Source: Armillaria gallica (Eukaryota > Basidiomycota > Agaricomycetes > Agaricales > Physalacriaceae). From it: a stretch of DNA of 64,000 nucleotides. Shown here one piece after another: positions 1 to 11,074 of the stretch (the stretch's first letter is position 1; every line of letters starts with the position of its first letter). A program made the translations under genes and the position numbers. Below the pieces are notes generated by a model. The model was not told the origin of the DNA. It made no database searches and saw only the letters and a list, made by a program, of their open reading frames with translations. The stretch covers positions 868,001 to 932,000 of the forward strand of contig JBANDB010000013.1 of NCBI GenBank assembly GCA_037576215.1, given 5' to 3'.

Positions 1-1446
1 TACAGCACATAGAGTGTAGCTTTGACACCATTCTGATACGTGTGCTCTTTTGTGGTAAGAGTCGAAGGGCTCGATGGTGCACTCAAGATGCTAAGAAAGG
101 GTGGAGACAGGTCGCTGATGGTCATCGTCTTTATAGGCGCGTTGTCAGTTTGCAAGGACGGCCCCGCATATTCGACGGCAAGGTATGCAGGGAAGTCCCA
201 GAAAACACTGGACAGTATCCACGCTAAGGTGGTAAATTCAGTCTCGGTAGGAGTCGTCCACGTCATATCATATACGACAGTAATCTTGTCCAGCCATCGG
301 CATCTTCTTTGCAGAAGATGCTTAATCGTACAAAAAACCACCGGGACCCTTGGAACGGAGAGACAGCCTTTTACTGTCATCACTACCTCTTCAACACTCG
401 AATGCGCCGGCAGAGTTGATAGCGTCGAGTACATGCAGGAAACCAGGGCAACGTGGGTCTCAATGGAGATCCTGGTGAGGCCCGTGTTGGACTCGAGGTT
501 GGCTGGAACGATACCTACTATATGAATATGAGTCAGAGAAATATTCGTGTAACACTCAAATACTTGCCGTCCGTTCTAATGTTTATAGTAGACATCCCAG
601 ACCCTAATATCTTCAGGAATTGACCGAGTCCCCCCATCGCGGCCGTCTCGCCGCTCAGGTACACTGAGCGGATATTCTCAGGGTCGTACCAGGTGCTTTT
701 GTTCACGAACCACTCGAAGGGATCCGTATCGATGCCAGGCCTGATGATCACGGTGTCGATCACCGGTAAGCCGGCGCGCTGCAATACCTCCCTCCAGAGG
801 AAGACCGTATGTAGAAAGAATTTGTTTTCTTCCCGTAGGAACCTGGCCCGGTAAAAATAAAGAGGCGTGAGTGTCGGTTCGGGCCAAGCAAGCTTCAACA
901 CATCGAGATGCGTAAAGTGAGACATGAAGGCGTTCATGCCCATGATGGACGAGCTGCAGAACAGCAGCTTCATGACCTTGATATGCGGGCATGCACCGGG
1001 ATGGATGGGAAGCTCGTCTAAGACGACGTTGAAGAACGAAACCGTGTGCAGACGGCATAAGAGCACCATAAGATCAGTGATGGCGTCACGGGCTGAGTAT
1101 GTATTCAGCTCTGGGGTAGGCTCTGCGGCTAGGAACGGACCGATAACGTGCAGCCGTTGGATGAAGCGAATGAGGTGCGGTTCCGCCGACATGAAGTCTA
1201 TTGTAGTTTTAGCGTCGGGGAAAGTGGAGAGATGGGCAGGGACAGTGAGGCGCGTTCCACAACGAATAGAAAGTTTTTGCCAAATGTATGGCCTGAGTAT
1301 CAGGTAGAACAACCTGCATATACGCGACAGGTGCTTCGCGCAGGCGACGCAGACATCCCCTCTACGTCTAGGCAGTCGCATCGCGCAACACTTTGAAGTA
1401 GAATCTCCTCCACGATCTCTATTGGGGTCTCTGAAAACGAAGGCAT
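1..1446 (-). CDS. F-box/LRR-like protein, partial at the window edge, with a frame break
   Basis: The likely start is the ATG at 1446, opening an F-box first half (PIEIVEEILLQSVAR). The second half (LSRICRLFYLILRPYIWQKL) lies in another reading frame that is open to 556. The change of frame falls around 1340-1405, with no room for an intron, and fits one missing base. Exon 1 runs to 556, an intron spans 555-503 (GTGTTA...CCAG), and exon 2 (502 to the left edge) is open without stops and reads as leucine-rich-repeat-like sequence (NLESNTGLTRISIETHV). The C-terminus lies outside the window. F-box proteins generally act as substrate adaptors of SCF ubiquitin ligases; the target here is unknown. 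It is the first of a local cluster of relatives. It may be a recent pseudogene or an assembly indel. Confidence 0.7.
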
Positions 1447-1728
1447 GGGGGCTGGTATGAGTATCGGAGTCAGATGGGAGTCAAGGACTTGAAAACGTTT
1501 TAACGTTCAGTTACGAGGGATACAAAGGGTTCTAGGTAGAGCTACGACGATCTCTAACCAGTCTGGCGCTGCATCCCCATTCGTATACCATCTCTGTTGT
1601 TGCCGATCACAAACCCTTCGCAAGATCAGAATCTGAATTTATCCAATTCTGATCAATGGATATTTTAGTTTTCGGGAAATTTTTGTTCCATACCTGAATT
1701 TCAATTTCAATTGCGGCGTCAGAACGCA

Positions 1729-2999
1729 TCACGGGCAAAGGACCTTTGCCCCGAATAATGCTTTCATGTCTGGGAAACCCGCCGCAATTGCTCCATCTGC
1801 TGCTTTCCTCGAGTATCTCGCGTCGGAAAAGAACTGACAGTAGACCGACATTTGCATAAACCTATCCCCATCTGCTACTCTGACAAGTGCCTTGTCAACT
1901 TCACGGAGATTCTGTTGCGCTGTGGCCGTCCACGAGCATGGAAAATGGATGAATGTTATACTGATGTGTCGAACTGTAGGTAACGGAATTGTGTGTAGGG
2001 ATCGTGCCAGAAGTTGCAGGCCGTTGTCTCCGGTAACAATCGACAACGATCGGAGACCCGTTAAGCTGCCCATTGAAACAAAGCATTTTTTGTGGTCACA
2101 AGTTGAATCGATGCAATCATAAGCTAGAGTAAATGTTAAAAGATATTCTACAGTTTATAGAGGAAACATGCATACGATAGACATCGAGAATGAGCCTTTC
2201 AACATTTTTACCCAGCCCCTTCATAAGAAAATTTGCTCTTGAGCACCACCATTCACAGTACGAATGAATTCTGAATTCCGATAGCGACGGGAACCGCACG
2301 AACTGCAGCCAATCGTAGTTTTCGTCCACTCCATCGTCCTCCATCTCCGGCATAGAGAGATCCAGAGACCTGAGACGTGCAAGGATCTGGCTTGTCTCTG
2401 AACATAGGTCATTCGCGTCGACTTCGACAAGCGTAGACGGGGCTACAGTCATTTTTGCCAAGCGGGGCAAGCCTAGGCAGATATAAGTTCAACCCGTTAT
2501 GACGACTACACCTAGTACTCGTACCGGGCAAGAAGGCATTGAGGTCTTCTGCATAGATTACGCATGCTTTAAAGGTGACGTGCTCAATTTCTTCCAAGGC
2601 ACCCTTTAATAAATCGAAACGGTTGAAGTCTCCGCTGACCCCTTCCAAAATAAGCGATCTAGCCCTAGGTAACTGGGCGAACAACCTCTTCAAGCCATCT
2701 ACATCGGCGCGACTGATGCTTCCTCCACAATAGCGGACCTCTCTGATATCACCGCGGACATCTGGATAATATCGCTGTAGCTGAAGGGCAGCATTATTGG
2801 CGGTATTCGTGACGTTGTCAGGAATCCAGAGATACCCTGTGGGATTCGGAACCACTTCCATGACACTGATACTATAGAACAATTGTCGTCGGCATTGCCC
2901 CAAAAACCTGTTGTTGACGAGAGAAGAGCGGCATAGGTCAGCCTTGGAGGTCAGGAAGGAGAGGATATGATCGATTGTCTCTTGAGATAGCGTATTCAT
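1729..2999 (-). CDS. F-box/LRR-like protein (388 aa, three exons)
   Basis: Three exons join cleanly: 2999-2525, 2472-2176 and 2123-1729, total 1167 nt, 388 aa. The N-terminus (MNTLSQETIDHILSFL, then SLVNNRFLGQCRRQLF) has the hydrophobic spacing of an F-box, followed by diffuse leucine-rich segments such as LKRLFAQLPRARSLILEGV. Introns start GTACGA and GTATGC and end CCTAG and TCTAG. The start resembles the start at 12338 (MNTLPQEIKDHIV), so the two are paralogues. It lies between two same-strand relatives with short gaps. The general role (SCF adaptor) is inferred from the family; no substrate can be read from the sequence. Confidence 0.8.
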
Positions 3000-3058
3000 A
3001 TCGGTCGGTAAAGAGCGAATAGAACCCTGGTTGTTTATATGTTATAGCATGACTATCA

Positions 3059-4375
3059 TCACGTGCTATACAATACGGCGTGAGCTGTGTATAATTTATT
3101 TTTGGTCATATCCTTCAAGCACACTAATCTCCGCTTGACCCAAAGTGCTACACTCTCCACGTCCTTTGAAGACTCTCCCCCGTGCGTACAGCTGATAATG
3201 ACGCCTCGAATAGACGAAACATTGATGATCTTGCAGAGGGTTGCGTCCAACTTCGATAGGCATTCTGGCGGCTTAACGAACCGATACCAAGCTCGGGGCA
3301 CGCTCAGAATGCGAAGTTGGAAGACCTCCAAAGAAGGGTAGGGCAGTGTACCTAGAGACTGACGCAGCAATTCTAGGGCCGCTTCACCCTGTGCCGTGAC
3401 ACGGCAACTTTTTAGACACCTGTGACGAGCTAAAGATAGCTTACCGTGGCCAGAGGAATGTTGGAAAACAGCATACGCTGGGGAAAGTACAATGTTAGCC
3501 AGGTTAAGCAGAGCTCTGTGAAGACTTACGCCAGAGATTTAAATCCAAATGGGTGATCGCTTGTGCATTGCTTAATACCATGTTCGCAACCTCAATGTCG
3601 CTTTCATGATGGATGTGTATGCTTAGGCTCTGCAAGACCTCAAGCTTCAGCCCGTTAATCCAGCCATATGACAGCAAGTCTCCCTCCCATCCCAGCGAAC
3701 GGAAGCCGACGCGTAGATCGGTGAGCTGGGACAAAGTCAAAATGGTCTGGGCGGTCGCATCCATAATAGAGATGTTGTAGTCATTGGTGCTCCCCAAGTT
3801 TAGAGACTTCAATCTCGGTAACACTTCGGTAAATGTTAAAACTATAGCTCTGCATAAGCGCGTGTAATAAGCGTACCTCGTGTTATTGTATCGAGTGACT
3901 GGGTGGAAATGGAACAGCCTTTAAACGCCAAGGCCGACACACGTTCCATCGAGGACAATAATGCACCAAAAGCATCTTTGAAAAAGTGAAAGTCTGTATC
4001 CACGAAAACAAACTCCCGCACAAAGGGAGCTTTGCTCAGGAGTCTCATCAAAGCGACCACATCTTCAATCTTCAAGTACGTCGCAAAGAAAACTATCCTG
4101 CGGACATTCCTACCGATTTCGGGAAACTTTTCACAGATTGCATTGCTAGCTGACACCGCTGTTCCCAAGTACCAGCGATTGTGTAAGCACTTGATGTCAT
4201 AGCTGCAGATAAGTGACGGAGAAGGTGAAGATTCAGAGATGTGAACGGTTCTGAAACGAGCCCGTCTACCAGCACTTGCAAATGCACGATCTACCATGGT
4301 CAGAGAAGCTAAATCGGACTTTGAGTGCAAGTAGGATGCTATAGTATCCTTTGTTTCTTGCGCCAGCTGCTGCAT
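3059..4375 (-). CDS. F-box/LRR-like protein (403 aa, three exons)
   Basis: Exons 4375-3877, 3823-3530 and 3477-3059 give 1212 nt and 403 aa with phases that match at both junctions (GTACGC...CGAAG and GTAAGT...CCCCAG). I chose the ATG at 4375 because it places the F-box-like start (MQQLAQETKDTIASYL, then LTMVDRAFASAGRRARF) at the N-terminus; the frame stays open further upstream, but without domain support. The rest is leucine-rich (LKSLNLGSTNDY, LEVLQSLSIHIHH). The CDS length equals that of the relative at 11075-12338 exactly, suggesting a fairly recent common origin. It is divergent to the plus-strand relative starting at 4637, with about 260 bp between the two ATGs as a shared promoter region. 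Confidence 0.8.
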
Positions 4376-4636
4376 GATGTTCAAATCTCCTAAAGAACTC
4401 TCACACGGACATTTTATGCATTGGTTAACCTTGATCGGTGCCTTATGAGTCACCAGCGATCGAAGTGATCGGAGGAGTAAAAAGCCCCGTGCTTGGTTCC
4501 ATATGGACATAGGAATCCTGTGCCGACTACGAGTAAGGAAGCATAGTATACCGTGTAAATATAGACTAGATTCAAATATAAACAAATATAAACGGTGAGG
4601 ACTCTCAAGCCTTCCTTTTCTTCCAACATTGTCACT

Positions 4637-5926
4637 ATGAACCTAGGCGGCAAGCAGATTCCACAGGAGCTCGTCGACTGCTTTATAGCGCAAGCGTGCG
4701 ATGGCAACCTTCGTGTCGCTCTCAGCTGCGCTCTTGTTTCGAAGGCTTTTCTCCCTTCTGCTCGTGAAGCTGTGTTTAAAGAGGTGTTTGTAGATTTAGA
4801 GCCCATGGAAAGCCATAGACGCTTGCCAAAGGGAATAAAAGTTTGGCACTCCGCGGAATCTGTTATCAGTTTTTTTGCTGATAAGAGACATAGCTGCCTC
4901 CGTGACATACCACGAAAGCTGTCCATTCGATCACACAGAAACGGTGACACAGATTTTAGGCAGACGACGAGGATTTTAGAGTTTCTGTGCAGGGTGAAAA
5001 CCGTCAGGTTTCAGGAGAGTCATATCGCTACTGTTGCGCCGGCTGAGTTACTGAACACGGGGCTACAGGATATGTACCTTCATAATTCTACCATAACACA
5101 CGCGGCCATGATCGGCTTGCTCCGAGTATTCCCCTGTATTCGAAAATTGGCACTGGTGGGGACCCGAAGCGAGGTGCACGATGACGATGATGATCCTGTG
5201 GTTCCCCCTTCTTTCGCCATTGAACACAACTCGAATGTGGTCCCTCTTTCCTTCGCGGTCGGTGACACAGCTCGAAAGCTCGAGGTATTAGCGGTGCATT
5301 TCCGCGGTTTTCCCGACGACGACGTCCTGATCGTGACACAATGGCTGTCGATGGCCTCTAAGCTGGAGGTGCTGTCTGTGAAGGCCGTGAATGACACAGA
5401 TGTTAAGGGAGCACAAGATCTGATGAACAGCAGCGCTCGGACGCTGAAAAAGATGAAGCTTTATGTACATGGTGAGTTTTATGCCCGACATCAAATCAAT
5501 GCTTATTATTCTGCCTGAACAGACGGCGGGTCGTGGACAGATCCTCTGGATTTCAGTCTGTGCGAACAGCTGGAGGCTCTGCACCTGGCCAGCATGGACT
5601 ATTACGGGCATATGTTACTCGCCACCTTTCTGACTTTGAAGGTTCTGCCGCGCCGGTTAACGTTCTCGTTTCGAATACGTGCGTGGAGTTATATGAAGTA
5701 TCATCAACACACGTTAAAAGTATTCGAAGATTTGGCAGATGCTGTGCTCAGCAGGATGTCAAGCGGTGAAGACAGCACTGGGATACGGGTGGCAGTGGTG
5801 ATATACTCGTCAGACTGTGACAGGGCCAAAAATGTTCCGTTTAGTCGGTGGATCGAGGAGACATGTTTCAAAAATGTGGCTGAGACGCTGGGAGAGAGGT
5901 TCACGTTGAACGCGCTGTCAGGGTAA
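4637..5926 (+). CDS. F-box/LRR-like protein (412 aa, two exons)
   Basis: The ATG at 4637 begins MNLGGKQIPQELVDCFIAQA, followed by CALVSKAFLPSAREAVF, a clear F-box-like N-terminus. Exon 1 runs 4637-5471, the intron is GTGAGT...AACAG (5472-5522), exon 2 is 5523-5926 and ends in TAA; total 1239 nt, 412 aa. An acidic run (HDDDDDP) sits near residue 190, between leucine-rich segments (LEVLAVHFRGF, LEVLSVKAV). The C-terminal exon contains LEALHLASMDYYGHML. It is the only intact plus-strand member among the first five of the cluster. An SCF adaptor role is inferred. Confidence 0.82.
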
Positions 5927-6144
5927 AGTGCCATGTACTTAGGGAGAGCCACTTTTTAAACAATCACGTGTCACGACTGACGGTCTTGTTTCTGTACACA
6001 TGCCCCGGGGCCCGACATTTTTGTTCTTGTTTTTCAACAACTCGTTACTGTTACCCTAACTGAACGTATTTAACAAAAAAACCGGAAAACTAAGGAGAAT
6101 GCCAAGAGCGATGACAAACATATACAATTGCCAAGGCGACGTAC

Positions 6145-7566
6145 TCAGTTCAAGATGTACTTATGCGACGGCGTGCAGTGGTGCCACCCGTTTGTCACGG
6201 GAGCAGTTTTCCCTACATCCTTCCACAGACGAGCTTCAACAATATCCCACAATATATTCAGCCTGTGCGCTTCCTTCCATGTTCGCAAATACACATTCAT
6301 GTATTCCACGACATCTTCAAAGCCGACTACGGAGCCTTGAATGTGGGTCAGACCCGCGAACCTGATATACAAGTTTAGTGAAAAAATGACGGCGGACGCC
6401 ATATCGTCCAGACCACGAAGAGCATCATGGGTATCTGGCGAAGTGAAGTCCGTCTTCCAGTGGACAAAGACGACACTGACATCCATGCCGTCGCCGCGAT
6501 TGAGCAATTTCGAAAAAATCGCAGTAACAACCGAGATCTGTCTCGCATGGATGCACAAGCGAAGCTCTTTTATCTGTAGAGGTCTCTGTATGTTTACGGT
6601 GCCTGAAAAGTCAATGAGCAACTTGGAGAGTTGGAGACATCAATACACAAACTCACCGTATGGCAGCGCGGTAAGGTCGAGATAGAGTGCCTCGACTTTG
6701 GGTAGCTCTCCGATTGTTTCGAAAAGTGAGTCCATCTCCGTGGAACGGATTGCAAGATCAAGGCGTCGCACTCTCGATAAATCAAGAATAAAATCTCCTG
6801 CCAAACCTAAGCGGAGTAACCTAGTAACTTCTGGAATACGATACAACCTGAGGTCGATGGGGGCTAGGATACCGGGTTCCATGAGATACGAGTCGCTTTC
6901 GGTCACTGCGGCCTAGAAATGGCAAGAATATATCAGTAACGTTTGGTTCCACTCGGAAGGGACACACACGGAAAAAACCGAATTCCGCCCTGTGAGCTCC
7001 AGGATCTGCACGGACAACAGGTCGTATGCCGCTAATCCGGTCAAGAGTGGATATAACAGATTGACTTCGCGTTCAACGTCTCCAGGCATCGTCAACCTGT
7101 CCAAATCTTTTCGCCATCGTATATCTTGAATTTGATGACGAGTCAACAAGTCGACGAGGAAAAGGGGGAAAGAACCAGAAAGAGAACCGATGAAGATAAC
7201 TGTTTCTAAGTTTACCAGTTGGTTAATGAATGCAAGGGTGTTTTCTCTGGTTTCGGGTATACTGGAAACGTGGACAAGCAAGCAGCGGATATTGGATGGC
7301 CAACCACTACAACGTCTGGGAGTGAAGCTGTCGGCGAACGCAGCGGGCAAATTCTGCTTGCTGTCATGGCGAGAGTTGAACGTGACTGCGCGAAGACGAC
7401 TTGGTTGCGCCCAGTCAAACCATTTTTTCAACACGAGCGTACAGGGATGGACGTTACGATCGACGCTATTGCCGAAGATAGATTGGCTGGCCGAAGTTGG
7501 ATACATACATTCGCGATTTGTGGATGCCAACTCAACGATGGATTGCATGATGGCATCGTTCGCCAT
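6145..7566 (-). CDS. F-box-like/LRR protein (436 aa, three exons)
   Basis: Exons 7566-6970, 6912-6657 and 6602-6145 give 1311 nt and 436 aa, with introns GTGTGT...TTCTAG and GTGAGT...TTTCAG. The N-terminus (MANDAIMQSIVELAS) followed by CTLVLKKWFDWAQPSRL resembles an F-box with an insertion between its two halves, so the domain is weaker than in its neighbours. Leucine-rich segments follow (VRRLDLAIRSTEMDSL, VEALYLDLTALPYG). Family membership rests on N-terminal pattern, exon layout and location in the cluster. The start could lie in an undetected upstream exon. Confidence 0.72.
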
Positions 7567-8129
7567 CAATCCTAATGGGTGATCGTGTCAGTATACAAGA
7601 TAATCACGGAACTTGGATGCCATACTGCTGCAAGCATCCATTCTGTGCGGACTGCTTTGTCCGGTAGTGATAAACGGGGTGTGGTAGGAGCACAGTGTAT
7701 TGGTCACGAAAGAAAGGTCGGGCGAACAATTGAAGGACCGCCTTGTTCATAAAAGGACAGTAAGAAAAGGCGGAGTTTCAAAGGCTGTCAACTTCCCTCA
7801 TCTTCAATTCAATTACTCGCTAAAAGATACCACGAACGAGACCATTAGTTCTTTACTGAGGTCGAGCACTTCGAGAAGTCCTACTGCATAGTCGTAAATC
7901 AACAGGTGGCAAGAAGGGGAAGAAGGAGTTCGACACCTTCCAAATTCAATCGGTTTCATTTGTACGCTCTTTGCTGGCATGATCAACGGGTACAAATTGA
8001 AGCGTGTTCAAGTTTCTAGGCCCGTGTACACGGACGAAGACATCAAGATCTGGGTCCTCTTATCAATCTCTGTGAGATAAAAAGGTGTCAGATTATGCGT
8101 AACCAGAATTGACATAACAATCGTAGGGC
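7567..8129. other. intergenic, nothing recognised
   Basis: No coding region, repeat or RNA gene that I can support. It would contain the promoter of the large plus-strand orphan gene that starts at 8130 and the 5' region of the minus-strand gene ending at 7566. Confidence 0.5.
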
Positions 8130-10895
8130 ATGTCACATGTAGCCTCAACGGGTATTACCATCCAGGACGGTCGTATGGACGGTCATGATCATTTGTATCA
8201 CTGTGTGTCATCGGACACTCTTCCACCTATTCCGAAGACGGATCATGGTTTCCACGATCCTCAAGTACTGTGGCCGGCTGACCCGGGCCACTTCATTGAT
8301 CGCCGTTGGGCTTCAAATGCAATGCCTTACCAAGGGTTCTTACCAGTTGATCGCGAATCCATTTATCAATGTGAATTGCTTGCGTCACTGAGCTACACAA
8401 TGCAAACTATCCCCATATCTATTTCAACGTCTGGGACGTGGGCAGTTGACAAGGCAGTGGTAGAAAAATGGAAAGATTTGGAAGCGCTGTTGCAGTGCTT
8501 TAGAACGGTGTTGGAGGAGCGTTTCGTGTCTCATAGAAACGTTGGCTACGTTAGCTTTCCTTTACCATGGAAGTATGGCTATCATCACGCAAAGCGGGGT
8601 CGAAAGGCTATGGCACGCGCAGCTATGCGATCTCGGGATGCCTTCATAATCATGGCAGCCGAAATTTCTTACCTCTTGGCGGTCACAGAGAACTCGACTG
8701 ATACAAGCGAAAGTCGGTTCGGCTGGTGGTCCGTCGTGTTAACGGAACGCGTAGGCGGTAACTGGGTGGACTTGATTCGTTCTTCATGGATCGTACAGCA
8801 AGACGTGGGACTTTGGGAAGGCGACGAATGTCAGGCGCTCCGAGTTGGAATGTTTGTTGATGTTCGCACATGCAACTTTGTACACTTCTTACACGTCTAC
8901 GATCGGTGGCGCGTCCCTCTGTGGATCGATTGGGGTACCCTGGACGCACCATATGAAGCCAGCGATGTCAGATTATCGTCGCACTATCGCATACGTTTGC
9001 CACCGCACCGGATACAGTCTAGAGTCGAGACGCATTCACCTCCACCGATGTCCGAGGCGCAGAGTGTGTGCCGCCTTGGGGAGGAACACAGGAAATCAAT
9101 GGACGTTAACTGGAAGCAAAGGCGTGGCTATAGGATATTTGTTTCCGCTTCCAAGTCCGTGGTTGCGGACGATATCGATATTACCACAGATCGCGGCGGT
9201 GAATTGAAAGTGACCATCGAACAAAGACCCGGAGAGACGTGGCAATGTTTTTTTAGACGTCGGGACCTTGAAATGGACAACATCCTCAGAATCGAATCTG
9301 TCCATAATCCGCAAAGAAGCCAAGCACCCACAAGCTGTCCAGAAAAGCAGCATTCGTACCCACGCGCTGGTACAGGCGTGTTCTATTGGAGTCGTTCTTT
9401 GGACGGCAGGTTTGTTCGCCTGCGTGTCCCGCCTGCATCTATACCCGTTTATTGGGCTAGGTACCTACCTGCGCAGAGACGCTATTCTTCATTTTGGGAC
9501 GAATGGGACCTGAATTCCGAGTTTGATACGGATTCCGATCAAATTGTTCTGAACATCGGGGAAATAGACGACTTTTGCGAAGATGGCGAAATTTGCGGGC
9601 CATCTGAGGGACCTGAGCCTGGTGTGAAGGACCGCACAGCCAAGGAATGGGACATGGTGCATGATAAGATGTACGAGACGTGCATAGAGGATCTCTGCCC
9701 AAAATCTCTTTTAGTTTGCACACTTGACGACACACTACGATTTCGTATCGGAATTGTTCCTTTTCCATCACCGTCCCTTTCACCGACGCCTGCTATGACG
9801 TCCGTTGAAAGGATCAAACTTAACCAGCTGGGAAAAGACACAGGCTGTGCGGTTTTGCCCCCTGACCCAATGTCACATTTAAGCAAGCCACTCCTACTAC
9901 AACTTTTTGAAGGCGTACAATGGCTGTCTTCTCTTGCTCGGCAAGAAAATGCCGGTAAAGCTATCCCACCCAGTCAAATTCCGGCGCAATACTGGGACCT
10001 GAACAAAGAATCACCTCGCTACTTATCGCGAAGAACAAACCCCGAATTTACGGTGCGCGCCGTTCATTGGTGTCACGAGGATAAAAGTGGCTACGAGATC
10101 ATTCCAGCAGACGAAAAGAACAAGCGTTACAGACTGATAGTGTATCGCGCTACAGACGTCTTACATTGTTTCCGACTCCGAGGTGCGGGTCGCCTCGACA
10201 ATTTCGTTGAAGAATTATGCCGTTATGGTGTCCGCTTCAGTATGTGTATAGATGGAAACGTCGTCAAAGCACGCCAGGGGCGCCTTCAACACACTATTCC
10301 ATATAGACCTATGGGTTTTCAACCGGACTTATCTGACTATGCGTATTACGTTCGCAAGAGGCGTGCTTTATTGGAGAATCCCGCTGTGGCAAGAGCGGCC
10401 TTGATGCAGGGTGGCCTGATTTGGCGCATCGCCATGGAACACGTTCCCGATTCTGACATTATTCTGTCTGATTCCGGTCACGACACACGTCGTTACGAAA
10501 ATTGCCACCGAATACAAAGAGACGGAGAGCCTGCGTTCGATATTTCGGAAGAGTCCCTTTCGGAGGACCAAATTGACCTCATCTGTGGCGTCTATAGAAC
10601 TTACAGGAGCGCATCGGCATCACCGACATTCACCCAGGATCTCTCTTGGTTTCCAAAAATCACTAGTTTCAAGAATTTGGGTCTCGACCTCGGACACTGG
10701 AGTCCCGATGCAGAAGATTGGTACCAGCGTCGAATGCAAATGTATCTGTCACGGGATCCAAAGGGACGCTGTCTCAATCAGGCGGAATGGAAGAGTAACA
10801 TTCGTCTGTGGCGGAATACCGTCAGAACTTATAAGGGTGTGGAAATTGTTTCTAAGGCATTTGTTCACCGTCACCTGATACAGGTTAGTAGCTAA
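8130..10895 (+). CDS. large intronless orphan protein, 921 aa, Agaricomycete-type hypothetical
   Basis: A single uninterrupted frame of 921 codons runs from the ATG at 8130, remarkable in a region where other genes have introns every few hundred bases. No catalytic motif, signal peptide or membrane segment is visible. The protein is rich in Trp, Arg, Asp and Tyr, with stretches such as HFIDRRWASNAMPYQGF near residue 54, SYRIFV-like strands repeated in the middle (RRGYRIFVSASK), and FWDEWDLNSEFDTDSD near residue 450. In my recollection proteins of this look are common, multi-copy and unassigned in mushroom genomes; that is memory, not a search. The lack of introns and the nearby Helitron leave open an origin by retrocopying or as transposon cargo. 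Function unknown. Confidence 0.75.
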   Translation: MSHVASTGITIQDGRMDGHDHLYHCVSSDTLPPIPKTDHGFHDPQVLWPADPGHFIDRRWASNAMPYQGFLPVDRESIYQCELLASLSYTMQTIPISISTSGTWAVDKAVVEKWKDLEALLQCFRTVLEERFVSHRNVGYVSFPLPWKYGYHHAKRGRKAMARAAMRSRDAFIIMAAEISYLLAVTENSTDTSESRFGWWSVVLTERVGGNWVDLIRSSWIVQQDVGLWEGDECQALRVGMFVDVRTCNFVHFLHVYDRWRVPLWIDWGTLDAPYEASDVRLSSHYRIRLPPHRIQSRVETHSPPPMSEAQSVCRLGEEHRKSMDVNWKQRRGYRIFVSASKSVVADDIDITTDRGGELKVTIEQRPGETWQCFFRRRDLEMDNILRIESVHNPQRSQAPTSCPEKQHSYPRAGTGVFYWSRSLDGRFVRLRVPPASIPVYWARYLPAQRRYSSFWDEWDLNSEFDTDSDQIVLNIGEIDDFCEDGEICGPSEGPEPGVKDRTAKEWDMVHDKMYETCIEDLCPKSLLVCTLDDTLRFRIGIVPFPSPSLSPTPAMTSVERIKLNQLGKDTGCAVLPPDPMSHLSKPLLLQLFEGVQWLSSLARQENAGKAIPPSQIPAQYWDLNKESPRYLSRRTNPEFTVRAVHWCHEDKSGYEIIPADEKNKRYRLIVYRATDVLHCFRLRGAGRLDNFVEELCRYGVRFSMCIDGNVVKARQGRLQHTIPYRPMGFQPDLSDYAYYVRKRRALLENPAVARAALMQGGLIWRIAMEHVPDSDIILSDSGHDTRRYENCHRIQRDGEPAFDISEESLSEDQIDLICGVYRTYRSASASPTFTQDLSWFPKITSFKNLGLDLGHWSPDAEDWYQRRMQMYLSRDPKGRCLNQAEWKSNIRLWRNTVRTYKGVEIVSKAFVHRHLIQVSS

Positions 10896-11074
10896 TGAAG
10901 GAGGCGGTCAGATTATAGCGCAGCATTTTTCTATACACGGGACAGTAGTATTACATCAGGAACACTATGCTAGACAACATGCGCTTCGCGGACTTTTACT
11001 TCTATTTCTACTTCTGCCGTTTCTCAATTACACAATACTTTGACCTGTCTTGCCTATGTGTCGTAGTCCTCCGT

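Noticed and set aside
40..525. 161-codon open frame on the plus strand
   Set aside because: It is antisense to the second exon of the F-box/LRR-like gene, which reads as leucine-rich protein on the minus strand with good splice sites.
4450..4950. 166-codon minus-strand frame
   Set aside because: It overlaps the F-box start of the plus-strand gene at 4637 and the promoter between two divergent genes; no domain.
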